From JBGSYN01 sp041750975 (lineage in GTDB: Bacteria; Pseudomonadota; Alphaproteobacteria; Geminicoccales; Geminicoccaceae), in NCBI GenBank assembly GCA_041750975.1, contig JBGSYN010000279.1, positions 1-13,338 of the forward strand: a stretch of 13,338 nucleotides of DNA, in the 5' to 3' direction. The notes under the pieces are model-generated. The model did not search any database and had not been told where the DNA came from. It saw only the letters and a program-made list of their open reading frames with translations. Numbering within the stretch: position 1 is the first letter of the stretch; every line of letters begins with the position of its first letter. The position numbers and the translations under genes were made by a program. This document shows, piece after piece, positions 1 through 6,882 of the stretch.

Positions 1-16
1 TCCGGGTCGATCGAGG

Positions 17-1909
17 CTAGGCTGCACCGTTCTCCGCAAGCCACGGTTCAAGGGCGTCGCTGGCCATCGCCGGAGCGACGAGAAATCCCTGGACAAAGTC
101 ACAATTGAGCGTCCGTAGGGCTTCGAGCTGGTCATCGTTCTCCACCCCTTCGGCGACCACGATCAGCCCCAGCCGATGCGCCAGCTCGATGGTTGACTGG
201 ACGATCAAATAATCCGCCTCCCGGGTCGTCATGCCGGCAATAAAGCTCTTGTCGATCTTCAATTCATCGAGCTTGAGCTGGCGGAGCAGGGACAAGGACG
301 AGTAGCCGGTGCCGAAATCATCGACGTCTAGCCTGATCCCGGCTCGATGCAGCATTTCGAGACTCCGGATCGCCGGGGCGGTGGTCTCGAGCACGGCGGT
401 TTCGGTAATTTCCAGAATGAGACGGTGCGGCTCGATGTCGGCAGCATTGAGTTCGTCGATCAGATTTCGCGCCAGATCGTCCGTCTCGAAACTCCGCGCC
501 GAAACATTGAGCGCCAGGGCGAGATCGAGCTGCGCATGGCGCCAACCCCGTAGCAATCGAACGGCTTCCACCATGCTCCATTCGGTAATCTCGTGAATGA
601 GACCGGATAGCTCGGATTGCGGGACGAATTGGTCGGGCGATATGAGGCCGCGGGTCGGATGATGCCACCGCAACAAGGCCTCGACCCGCCTGATCCGGCC
701 GGTCCGGATCTCAAGCTGAGGCTGCAGCTCGAGACTGAGTTCGTGCTCCTCCACTGCATGGCGCACGGCACCCCCCAGGGTCAGTTGGCGCACCGAGTGC
801 GGGTCGGCCTGGGCATCGTAGAGAGCGATCGAACCGACGCCCCGCTTGGCCGCATACATGGCAACATCGGCGCGTTGCAGCAGGGTATTGCAATCGGCTG
901 CATGCTCCGGGGTCAGAGCGATGCCGATGCTGGTTCCCACCTCGCCGATCAGCCCGTCCTCTAAGACGAACGGCTCGCGCATCGAAGCAACGATCCTTTC
1001 GGCCAGAGCCCAGGCGGCGGCACCGCCCCGCCCGAACGGCAACAGGACGGCAAACTCGTCGCCGCCCAGCCGGGCAACGAGATCCCCTTCATCCGCGGCA
1101 TCGAGCAATCGCTGCGTAAACTCGACCAGCACCTTGTCACCGATATGATGTCCGAGCGTGTCGTTGACCTCCTTGAACCGGTCGAGGTCGAGCAGCAGCA
1201 ACGCCGTCTGATCGCTGCCGGGACCATCGCCCGCGCGTCTTTCGGCGCATGCGATCGCAAGGAGTTCGTCGAGAGCTTCGCCAAGCTGCACCCGGTTCGG
1301 CAAACCTGTCAGCGGATCGTGCTGCGCTTGATGCCGCAGCCATTCTTCCTGTGCCTTGAGGGCGGAAATATCCCTCGCAATCAGCACATGTCGCGCCGGG
1401 CCGGCTTCGTTGAGTACGCTCCAGGCGATCTCGATGACCAACTCCCTTCCGTCGCCGGTTCGAGCCGACAATTCGATGACCCGCCGCTGCCTCGCGGCCG
1501 AAGCACCCTCAAGAGGCAGATCGCCATTTGGCGTATTTGCGGGCGTCGGACCGCCCTCAGTGCCGTGCCTGTCGCCAACCGATCGCTCCCTCAATGCCGG
1601 CAGATGGCGCGCGAGATCGGGGAAGACGTCGTCGATTGCGCGGCCGATCAGGGCCGGCCGCTCATAGCCGAACGTCTCGTGCGCGGCGCGATTGGCCATG
1701 AGGATGCGCCTCGATTCATCGAGCGCAATGACCGGATCGAAACTCTGTTCGACGATCTTGCGGGTCAGCGCATCGGCACGGCGCAACGCCTCTTCGCTTC
1801 GCAACGCTTTGCGCGCCTGACCATGCTCCAAGACCCTCTGAAACTCATGGACATAGGTATCCAGAAGCGAGGGGGATCGGCGTAGCGAGGGCTGAAGCAC
1901 GGTCCGCAT
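17..1909 (-). CDS. PAS-GGDEF-EAL cyclic-di-GMP turnover protein
   Basis: Putative bifunctional diguanylate cyclase/phosphodiesterase. Residues are counted from an upstream TTG at 1978. A short helical N-terminus leads into a PAS sensor domain (about 75-205), then GGDEF (about 215-390) and EAL (about 400-650). The cyclase motif GGDEF is intact (305-309), with the metal and substrate residues D264, N272 and D273. The inhibitory RxxD site just before it is absent (DEGD instead), so product inhibition at that site is unlikely. The EAL domain keeps the catalytic set: E433, N491, E523, the D553-D554 pair, K574, E610 and Q630. Both activities are therefore possible. No signal peptide or membrane segment is visible, so it is probably cytosolic. 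The start is uncertain: ATG at 1909 (630 residues) was chosen over the TTG at 1978 (653 residues) because neither has a clear ribosome site and ATG is commoner. The ligand of the PAS domain is unknown. Confidence 0.93.
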   Translation of the reverse strand: MRTVLQPSLRRSPSLLDTYVHEFQRVLEHGQARKALRSEEALRRADALTRKIVEQSFDPVIALDESRRILMANRAAHETFGYERPALIGRAIDDVFPDLARHLPALRERSVGDRHGTEGGPTPANTPNGDLPLEGASAARQRRVIELSARTGDGRELVIEIAWSVLNEAGPARHVLIARDISALKAQEEWLRHQAQHDPLTGLPNRVQLGEALDELLAIACAERRAGDGPGSDQTALLLLDLDRFKEVNDTLGHHIGDKVLVEFTQRLLDAADEGDLVARLGGDEFAVLLPFGRGGAAAWALAERIVASMREPFVLEDGLIGEVGTSIGIALTPEHAADCNTLLQRADVAMYAAKRGVGSIALYDAQADPHSVRQLTLGGAVRHAVEEHELSLELQPQLEIRTGRIRRVEALLRWHHPTRGLISPDQFVPQSELSGLIHEITEWSMVEAVRLLRGWRHAQLDLALALNVSARSFETDDLARNLIDELNAADIEPHRLILEITETAVLETTAPAIRSLEMLHRAGIRLDVDDFGTGYSSLSLLRQLKLDELKIDKSFIAGMTTREADYLIVQSTIELAHRLGLIVVAEGVENDDQLEALRTLNCDFVQGFLVAPAMASDALEPWLAENGAA

Positions 1910-2010
1910 CCGATTGCTGACACAACGAAGGGAAAGCGGACCGGCACGAAGCACGCCGATCGCTGGTCCCCAAGACAATTGATTTAACAGACGTTAGTTA
2001 GCGTTCGGTT

Positions 2011-2023
2011 ATTGCCAGGCAAT
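2011..2023. promoter_or_regulatory. Interrupted palindrome upstream of the GGDEF-EAL gene
   Basis: ATTGCC-A-GGCAAT is a perfect 6-bp inverted repeat around one central base. It lies in the 120-190 bp gap between the transaldolase stop and the start of the cyclic-di-GMP gene, in the position of an operator. No matching promoter could be fixed next to it, so its role is only suggested by its symmetry and location. Confidence 0.25.
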
Positions 2024-2100
2024 TCGATCCGAACACATGGGGCAAGGTTGGGTGGGCGCTTATCTGTGCCGGATCACCATGCTCCGAGCCCGATCGACCG

Positions 2101-3090
2101 CTAATCCAGGCGGCGCGCCAGAAGCTGGCGAAGCTTGACGGCGTCGCTGTGGAACTGCCGGATGCCGTCATAGAGCTTGTCCGAAACCATCGCGTTCTGC
2201 ACCGAATCCCAGCGGAAGCTCGCCTCGTCGATCGGCACCTGTTCGAGCGCCATTTTGCGGCCGGCCTTCGGATTGAGACTGCGCTCGAGCTTGCCGTGAT
2301 CCTGCTCGAGCGCCTCGAGCAGATCGGGGCTGATGGTCAGGCGATCGCATCCCGCCAGTTCCTCGATCTCGCCGACATTGCGAAAGCTCGCTCCCATGAC
2401 GACGGTCTCGTAATCGAAGTGCTTGTAGTAATTGTAGATGCGCTTGACCGATTCGACACCCGGATCCTCGTGCGGCGCGAAATCACGGCCTTCGGCAGCT
2501 TTATGCCAATCGAGAATACGGCCGACGAAAGGCGAGATCAGGAAGGCTCCGGCCTCGGCGCAGGCCGCCGCCTGGGTCAGGCTGAACAGCAACGTCATAT
2601 TGCAGTCGATGCCCTCTTCCTGCAGCGTTTCCGCCGCCATGATGCCTTCGAACGTGGCGGCGATCTTGATCAGGATCCGCTCGGGCTTGATCCCCACCTC
2701 GCGATAGAGGGCGATCAGGTGACGCGCCTTTTCGGTCGTTGCGGCCATGTTGAACGACATGGCGGCGTCGACCTCCGTCGAGACCCTTCCTGGAACGATC
2801 TTGGCGATCTCGGCGCCGAAATTGACGGCGAGCTTGTCGGCCGCAAGTGCGACGCGGTCGCCGGGACGGTTGCGCGCCCAGGTGAGCGCATCGTCGACCA
2901 AGTGAGCATAAGCCGGATTGTCCACGGCCTTGAGGAGCAGGGACGGATTGGTCGTTGCATCCTGCGGCGCAAAACGCCTGATGGCCTCGATATCGCCGGT
3001 ATCGGCGACGACGACAGTCATCTTCCGCAGCTGGTCGAGCTTGCTGCCATGCGATGTCGACGTCTTCGCGGCAGTTGCCTGAACGCTCAT
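2101..3090 (-). CDS. tal: Transaldolase (TalB type)
   Basis: Transaldolase of the non-oxidative pentose phosphate pathway, moving a dihydroxyacetone unit between sedoheptulose 7-phosphate and glyceraldehyde 3-phosphate in the cytosol. The match to the classical TalB subfamily is strong. The N-terminal motif VVADTGD with catalytic Asp34, followed by QDATTNPS, is present (numbering from an upstream GTG at 3102). So are Glu110 in VSTEVDA, the Schiff-base lysine Lys146 in ILIKIAAT, and the block NMTLLFS followed by ISPFVGRILDW. The length of 329 residues fits the family (about 317). ATG at 3090 was preferred because a GTGAG purine stretch lies seven bases upstream; GTG at 3102 would add four residues. 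The neighbours do not form a sugar-phosphate operon. No GGAAC-type stress promoter is visible upstream, unlike the PRC-barrel genes further right. Confidence 0.96.
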   Translation of the reverse strand: MSVQATAAKTSTSHGSKLDQLRKMTVVVADTGDIEAIRRFAPQDATTNPSLLLKAVDNPAYAHLVDDALTWARNRPGDRVALAADKLAVNFGAEIAKIVPGRVSTEVDAAMSFNMAATTEKARHLIALYREVGIKPERILIKIAATFEGIMAAETLQEEGIDCNMTLLFSLTQAAACAEAGAFLISPFVGRILDWHKAAEGRDFAPHEDPGVESVKRIYNYYKHFDYETVVMGASFRNVGEIEELAGCDRLTISPDLLEALEQDHGKLERSLNPKAGRKMALEQVPIDEASFRWDSVQNAMVSDKLYDGIRQFHSDAVKLRQLLARRLD

Positions 3091-3203
3091 AGACTTACTC
3101 ACTTCTGGTGTCTGATTGGGGCGCTTACGTTCTCGACGAAGGTCAGAACATAGTACCAGAGTGCCCGTAATGTCACCTTGGCGAATGAATTTTCGCCCGG
3201 AAA

Positions 3204-3219
3204 CGCCAGACCCCTGGCG
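3204..3219 (-). terminator. Possible weak terminator after the dioxygenase gene
   Basis: Perfect 6-bp inverted repeat CGCCAG-N4-CTGGCG lying 16-31 bases past the stop of the dioxygenase gene. Read on the minus strand it is followed by only TTT before GC-rich sequence. A second short repeat (GGCGAA/TTCGCC, 3180-3197) follows. Together they could end or attenuate transcription before the transaldolase gene, but the poor T-tract makes this weak. Confidence 0.35.
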
Positions 3220-3234
3220 ATCAACCTAGCAGAC

Positions 3235-4086
3235 CTAGGCAGCGATCGGCTCACCCTCGAGCGTGATCCGATGCATCAGGCGACGCTCGCCCGGGTAATC
3301 GTTGATCGCCAGATGCCAGGTCGCGCGATTATCCCAAAAGGCGATCGACCCCGGTTGCCAGTTGAAGCGGTAGACATGCTCGGGCCGGGTCGCGTGCCCT
3401 TCGAGATAACCGATCAAGGGGGCACTCTCGGCTTCGGTCCAGCCGTCGAAGCGAACGGTGAATTGCGGGTTGATGAAAAGCGCCTTTTTACCGCTGATCG
3501 GATGCCGGATGACGACCGGATGGACCGAATCCTGGGTCGCGTCATCCGGATTGGCGATGCGGTCCTGGAGATCGGTGCTGCGCGCCACCGAGCCTTCCCG
3601 GCCGAACACATGTCGGCTCGAGTGAACCGCGCTGAGGGCTTGAAGCGTTTTCTTCAATCCATCTGACAAGCTGTTGTACGCGCCATACATATTGGCAAAG
3701 ATTGTATCGCCGCCCTGGCTGGGCGTCTCCCTCGCGAGGAGGATCGATCCCAGGGCCGGCACGGCGTCGTAACTGTGATCGGTGTGCCAGCGGCTGCCGA
3801 TATTGTCGGTATGGTGTGGTTCTTTCCGAACCTCGGCAATCTCGGGATAACCTTCCGTTCGCGCGAAAAAGCGGTTGACGTTGATCGGCCCGAACCGCCG
3901 CGCCACGTCGATAAATCGCTCCGGGGTCATGTTCTGGTTACGGAAAAACAAGACTCCATGGTTGCCGAGCGCCTGGCGCAAGGTCGCGAAATCGGCATCG
4001 TCGTCGAGTGAATCGAGTTCGATCGCTTCGACGAAGGCGCCGACCCCGCCCTCGGCCGGCCTGATCCGCAAGTTGGTTGCTGACAT
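3235..4086 (-). CDS. TauD/TfdA-type Fe(II)/2-oxoglutarate dioxygenase
   Basis: Predicted cytosolic non-haem iron oxygenase that couples oxidation of a small substrate to decarboxylation of 2-oxoglutarate. The iron-binding triad is visible as His101-x-Asp103 in WHTDHSYD and the distal His258 in RATWHLAIND. The cosubstrate-binding arginine follows in GERRLMHR (268-273). The N-terminal block GVLFFRNQ, the stretch after the HxD motif (PALGSILLARETPSQGGDT) and the length of 283 residues are typical of the family that includes taurine dioxygenase and 2,4-D dioxygenase. The substrate cannot be told from sequence: no taurine, sulfonate or aromatic transport or catabolic genes lie nearby. The ATG has a good ribosome site (GGGAGA about nine bases upstream). 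A sigma70-like promoter with an operator-like repeat sits just upstream, so it is probably expressed on its own under a dedicated regulator not present here. Confidence 0.9.
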   Translation of the reverse strand: MSATNLRIRPAEGGVGAFVEAIELDSLDDDADFATLRQALGNHGVLFFRNQNMTPERFIDVARRFGPINVNRFFARTEGYPEIAEVRKEPHHTDNIGSRWHTDHSYDAVPALGSILLARETPSQGGDTIFANMYGAYNSLSDGLKKTLQALSAVHSSRHVFGREGSVARSTDLQDRIANPDDATQDSVHPVVIRHPISGKKALFINPQFTVRFDGWTEAESAPLIGYLEGHATRPEHVYRFNWQPGSIAFWDNRATWHLAINDYPGERRLMHRITLEGEPIAA

Positions 4087-4118
4087 TTCGTTGTCTCCCT
4101 GGATCCTGCACCGCCTTC

Positions 4119-4148
4119 CTTATCCCAAGATTGGGTGCCCAAGGTCAA
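4119..4148 (-). promoter_or_regulatory. Candidate sigma70 promoter with operator repeat in the spacer, for the dioxygenase
   Basis: On the minus strand TTGACC (-35, 4148-4143) is followed by 18 bases and GATAAG (-10, 4124-4119), ending 32 bases before the dioxygenase ATG. The spacer is filled with alternating half-sites, TTGGG-CA-CCCAA-TC-TTGGG (4142-4124). This gives the perfect palindrome CCCAA-TC-TTGGG plus a further half-site. A repressor or a MerR-like activator binding between the boxes would fit. The boxes were read by eye. Confidence 0.4.
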
Positions 4149-4180
4149 TGAATAGGCTTGGCCGATCGAAAGTCGCGGTG

Positions 4181-5590
4181 TCAGCCGCTGGCCAGACGCG
4201 CCACCTCGACCTTGTCGGGGGGCTGGTCCGGCGGGTGTTCGAGCTCCAAGGTAAGATTTTCGAAAGCTCCGCGCCGGCTCTGCTCCAGACGCTCAAGAAT
4301 ATCTTCTCCAGGCAGATCATGAACCTCGCCCTCGGGCCGCGCGATCTCGATCCAAAGATCGAAGAGCTCGTTGACGGTCATAGACGAAGGCGCCCTCGCC
4401 AACGCCACGGCATTGGTTTCGGTCGTGTCGCCTGCCGCTTGAACCCGATGAAGAAATCCTCGATCGGCAAGATACTCGGTCAGCTCGCGCACGGTGGCTT
4501 CGGGCACCCTCAATTGTTGTGCGATTTCTTCGGCCTTCGCGGATTGCCCCGACTCGAATCGCTCTCCGACGGCCGCGAGAATTGTCAGGAACCAGCGAGG
4601 ATCGCACAATTCCGGCGCCTCGAGCGAACGTTTGCCGCTGCCGAATTCCTGTTGGGGCGACACGGTCTGGAGCACATACGCCACCTCGAGGCCGAACAGG
4701 ACGATCAGCCAGTTGAGCCAGACCAGCATCAGGGCCAGCGGCACCAAGGCGAGGGCGCCATAAAGCGAGGCTCCGGCATAGCCGCCGACATAAATCGAAA
4801 AAAGCTTCCACAAACCGACCCAGGCCAGGGCTGCGATCAGAGCGCCGATTGCGGCGGGACGGAACCGTACCGACGCATTCGGTATCAACAGATACATCAG
4901 GTAAAACACGATCCATGTCGCTATCATCGGGGTGATGAAGGATATCAATGGTGCGAGCCAGGCGGTCAGCGATTGGTTCTCCAATTGCGTAACGGCCTGG
5001 CTTTGCGCGACCTGCCCGGCGATGATCACCAGAGGCGCTAGTGTTATGGTTGTATAATATAAGGGCAGACGGACATGCCACGGGCGCGCCTGCGACGCGC
5101 CAAATATCTGGTTGAAGGCCTGTTCGATCGTCACCAGCAATGCTGTTGCGGCATAAAAGAAGACCAGCACACCGATCGCGCCGATGCTCTGGAAATTGAT
5201 GTTCTGGAGCTGATTGAGGGAGTTTGCCACGGTCTCGTCGATCCGATCGACGGTTGCCCTAAATTCCGACGTCCCCTCCGCGGCCTCCAAGGGTGTCATC
5301 GTTCCATCGATCCGATCGCCCTCAAGCCATTGCACCGCTGCGCCGGAAATGAACTCCTTGAACTGCTGCTGTTCGGCATCGCCGACAAACGTGCGCAGGA
5401 TCACCAGGACAAGCGCCATGGTCGGCAGCATCGAGAACAGAGTGTGATAGGTCAGGGCCGCCGCGACCTGCCCCGCCTTATCTTTCTGGATTTCCCTCGC
5501 CCCGTGCGTAACGGCGGAAATCATGAACCGGACGGAATGTCTTGAAGTCAAATCTTGGCGGGCAAGGAATTTTTTGACAAAATCGAGCAT
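4181..5590 (-). CDS. YihY/BrkB family inner-membrane protein with C-terminal winged-helix-like domain
   Basis: Member of the YihY/virulence factor BrkB family, polytopic inner-membrane proteins of unsettled function (once called ribonuclease BN by mistake). The N-terminal family signature AAALTYHTLFSMLP (43-56) begins the first hydrophobic segment. Six membrane segments can be placed at about 42-68, 133-158, 172-195, 209-237, 244-266 and 275-308. After residue 320 comes a soluble tail of some 150 residues. In it, about 340-385 reads as a winged helix (AEEIAQQLRVPEATVREL then a wing-like turn), and the end is acidic and helical. The tail is an extra module compared with short family members such as E. 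coli YihY (about 290 residues). The ATG has a moderate ribosome site (GTGAGA). It is divergent from the truncated PRC-barrel gene. The role of the tail (DNA, protein or ligand binding) is not known. Confidence 0.88.
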   Translation of the reverse strand: MLDFVKKFLARQDLTSRHSVRFMISAVTHGAREIQKDKAGQVAAALTYHTLFSMLPTMALVLVILRTFVGDAEQQQFKEFISGAAVQWLEGDRIDGTMTPLEAAEGTSEFRATVDRIDETVANSLNQLQNINFQSIGAIGVLVFFYAATALLVTIEQAFNQIFGASQARPWHVRLPLYYTTITLAPLVIIAGQVAQSQAVTQLENQSLTAWLAPLISFITPMIATWIVFYLMYLLIPNASVRFRPAAIGALIAALAWVGLWKLFSIYVGGYAGASLYGALALVPLALMLVWLNWLIVLFGLEVAYVLQTVSPQQEFGSGKRSLEAPELCDPRWFLTILAAVGERFESGQSAKAEEIAQQLRVPEATVRELTEYLADRGFLHRVQAAGDTTETNAVALARAPSSMTVNELFDLWIEIARPEGEVHDLPGEDILERLEQSRRGAFENLTLELEHPPDQPPDKVEVARLASG

Positions 5591-5705
5591 GCTGTCTCAC
5601 GGAGAGTGCGCGTTGAGCTAGTCCCATGCGCATAAGCTATCCCCAGTCAACCGCAAAACAAAGCGACGGTGCCTCCAGCTCCTTGCCGCGTCACCTTGCG
5701 GGACC

Positions 5706-5731
5706 GGAACCGCCGCAGCGTTGCCTACGTT
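5706..5731 (+). promoter_or_regulatory. EcfG-type general stress promoter for the truncated PRC-barrel/ZIP unit
   Basis: GGAAC at 5706-5710, 17 bases, then CGTT at 5728-5731. This is the full alphaproteobacterial EcfG consensus (GGAAC-N16/17-CGTT), ending 40 bases before the ATG at 5772. Its position directly upstream of a gene and its match in both boxes make it a strong candidate. Confidence 0.72.
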
Positions 5732-5771
5732 CGGAAGATAGCGCAAAATTCTTCCCATAAAGGAGGCGGCG

Positions 5772-5939
5772 ATGTTGGCGATGAGCCGGATCAAAGGTGC
5801 CAGGGTTCTGACCGAGGACAAGGATCGAGGCACTATCAAGGATCTGCTGTTCGACGACCGCAACTCCGCGGTGCGCTATGTCGTCGTCGACATCGGCTCA
5901 TGGCTGAGCGGCAAGAAGATCCTGTTGACATTTCCCTAG
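5772..5939 (+). pseudogene. Truncated PRC-barrel gene (55 codons)
   Basis: Short open frame that aligns with the first half of a PRC-barrel domain: KDRGTIKDLLFDD, then RYVVVDIGSWLSGKKILL. It parallels residues 5-53 of the tandem PRC-barrel protein encoded about 1.1 kb downstream. The match stops near 5928; three more codons (TFP) lead to TAG. The remaining strands of the barrel, normally another 30 or so residues, are not found between here and the next PRC gene, so the 3' part appears deleted or replaced. The start is well supported by the strong ribosome site AAAGGAGG five bases before the ATG, and an EcfG-type promoter lies upstream, so it is probably still transcribed and translated. The ZIP transporter ATG follows 45 bases after the stop. 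It could alternatively be a functional half-barrel small protein, but truncation is the simpler reading. Confidence 0.7.
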
Positions 5940-5984
5940 CTAGCAGGACCGGGGCGGACCGCCGACAGACCGCGTCGGCGCGGC

Positions 5985-6803
5985 ATGGTTCGCAGGCAGC
6001 ACGCCTGGACGTCTGCGCTGAATCCAGTTCTGCTAGGCACAGCGGCTAGTCTCCTCGTGGGCGGCGCCACTGCAATAGGTGCGGCGGCAGTATTTCTAAG
6101 CGGAGAGATCTCCGAGCGCGCGCAGGATACACTCTTGGGCTTCGCTGCTGGCGTGATGCTGAGTGCATCGTTTTTTTCGTTGCTGTTGCCGGCACTCGAG
6201 GCGGCCGAAGGGAGCACCGGCGGTTCGGGTCTTGCCGCAATCATTGCCGGCGCCGGGTTGGTCCTTGGGGTAGCCGCGCTCTGGCTCGTTAATGAGCGCG
6301 TTCCACACGAGCATCTGATCCTCGGCCGCGAGGGCCGAGACGCCGCCGGACTTGCCAGAGTCTGGTTGTTCGTCATCGCCATTGCCATCCACAATTTTCC
6401 GGAAGGGCTGGCCGTGGGCGTGGGTTTTGCCGGAACCGAACATGAGAAGGCCATGGCACTCGCGATAGGCATCGGTCTTCAAAACATTCTTCAAAACATT
6501 CCAAAGGGCATGGCTGTCGCCGTGGCACTCGCTGCCAAGCGCTATTCGAAGATGAGCGCCTTTCCGATCGGCGGCTTTATCGGTTTGCTCGAACCCGTCG
6601 GTGCATTCCTCGGCGCCGCCGCCGTCACCGTGCTCCAGCCGCCGTTGCCCTGGGCGCTGGCCTTCGCGGCCGATGCTATGATCTATGTCGTCAGCCATGA
6701 AATCATCTCCGAAACCCATCGTCATGGCTTCCAGAAATGGGGCACAGCCGGACTTACGGGCGGCCTCGTCATCATGATGGGGCTTGACTACACCCTTGGC
6801 TGA
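5985..6803 (+). CDS. ZIP family metal transporter (GufA/ZupT-like) with altered metal site
   Basis: Inner-membrane transporter of the ZIP family, expected to carry divalent metals such as zinc, iron or manganese into the cytosol. About eight hydrophobic segments fill the 272 residues, with a His-containing loop (VPHEHLILG) before the fourth. The first metal motif HNFPEG is intact (H136, N137, E140). The second, normally QNIPEG, reads LQNILQNIPKG (165-175). The four codons CTT CAA AAC ATT occur twice in exact tandem, adding one helical turn, and the metal-binding Glu is Lys174. A later SHEIISETHRH segment (237-246) is kept. Transport may therefore be lost or changed. The ATG has no clear ribosome site, so it may rely on coupling to the truncated PRC-barrel frame ending 45 bases upstream and share its EcfG-type promoter. 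Family assignment is certain; activity is not. Confidence 0.88.
   Translation: MVRRQHAWTSALNPVLLGTAASLLVGGATAIGAAAVFLSGEISERAQDTLLGFAAGVMLSASFFSLLLPALEAAEGSTGGSGLAAIIAGAGLVLGVAALWLVNERVPHEHLILGREGRDAAGLARVWLFVIAIAIHNFPEGLAVGVGFAGTEHEKAMALAIGIGLQNILQNIPKGMAVAVALAAKRYSKMSAFPIGGFIGLLEPVGAFLGAAAVTVLQPPLPWALAFAADAMIYVVSHEIISETHRHGFQKWGTAGLTGGLVIMMGLDYTLG
6477..6500 (+). repeat. Exact 12-bp tandem duplication inside the ZIP gene
   Basis: CTTCAAAACATT occurs twice in direct tandem (6477-6488 and 6489-6500), in frame with codons 165-172, giving LQNI-LQNI in the second metal-binding motif of the transporter. It looks like a slipped-strand or replication duplication that keeps the frame. Confidence 0.97.
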
Positions 6804-6821
6804 TCGGCGGCCCGTACGACG

Positions 6822-6847
6822 GGAACCGGCAGGCCATCAGGTCGGTT
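6822..6847 (+). promoter_or_regulatory. EcfG-type promoter for the tandem PRC-barrel gene
   Basis: GGAAC at 6822-6826, 17 bases, then GGTT at 6844-6847, ending 35 bases before the ATG at 6883. The -10 box differs from CGTT only in its first, least conserved base, and the spacing equals that of the promoter at 5706. It lies 19 bases past the ZIP stop codon, so the PRC gene need not depend on read-through. Confidence 0.6.
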
Positions 6848-6882
6848 CAGGCAATATCGATCCACTATAATGGAGACGGTCG

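Noticed and set aside
1145..1885. Long plus-strand open frame (246 codons) opposite the GGDEF-EAL gene
   Set aside because: It lies wholly opposite a gene with clear catalytic motifs, shows no recognisable domain, and fits the mirror-frame openness of GC-rich DNA.
2149..3153. Plus-strand open frame of 334 codons opposite the transaldolase
   Set aside because: The minus-strand transaldolase is beyond doubt; the opposite frame has no family features.
3875..5041. Plus-strand open frame of 388 codons across the dioxygenase and BrkB genes
   Set aside because: It crosses two well-supported genes on the other strand and their intergenic gap, and is rich in Arg, His and Gln as expected for an antisense shadow.
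5669..6049. Plus-strand open frame of 126 codons overlapping the truncated PRC gene and the ZIP start
   Set aside because: The PRC homology is in a different frame, with a strong ribosome site, and this frame has no recognisable sequence.
6096..6725. Minus-strand open frame of 209 codons opposite the ZIP gene
   Set aside because: Mirror of a transporter with clear membrane segments and motifs.
6811..6823. CCCGT-ACG-ACGGG hairpin after the ZIP gene as a terminator
   Set aside because: Only a 5-bp stem, no T-tract, and it runs into the GGAAC box of the next promoter.
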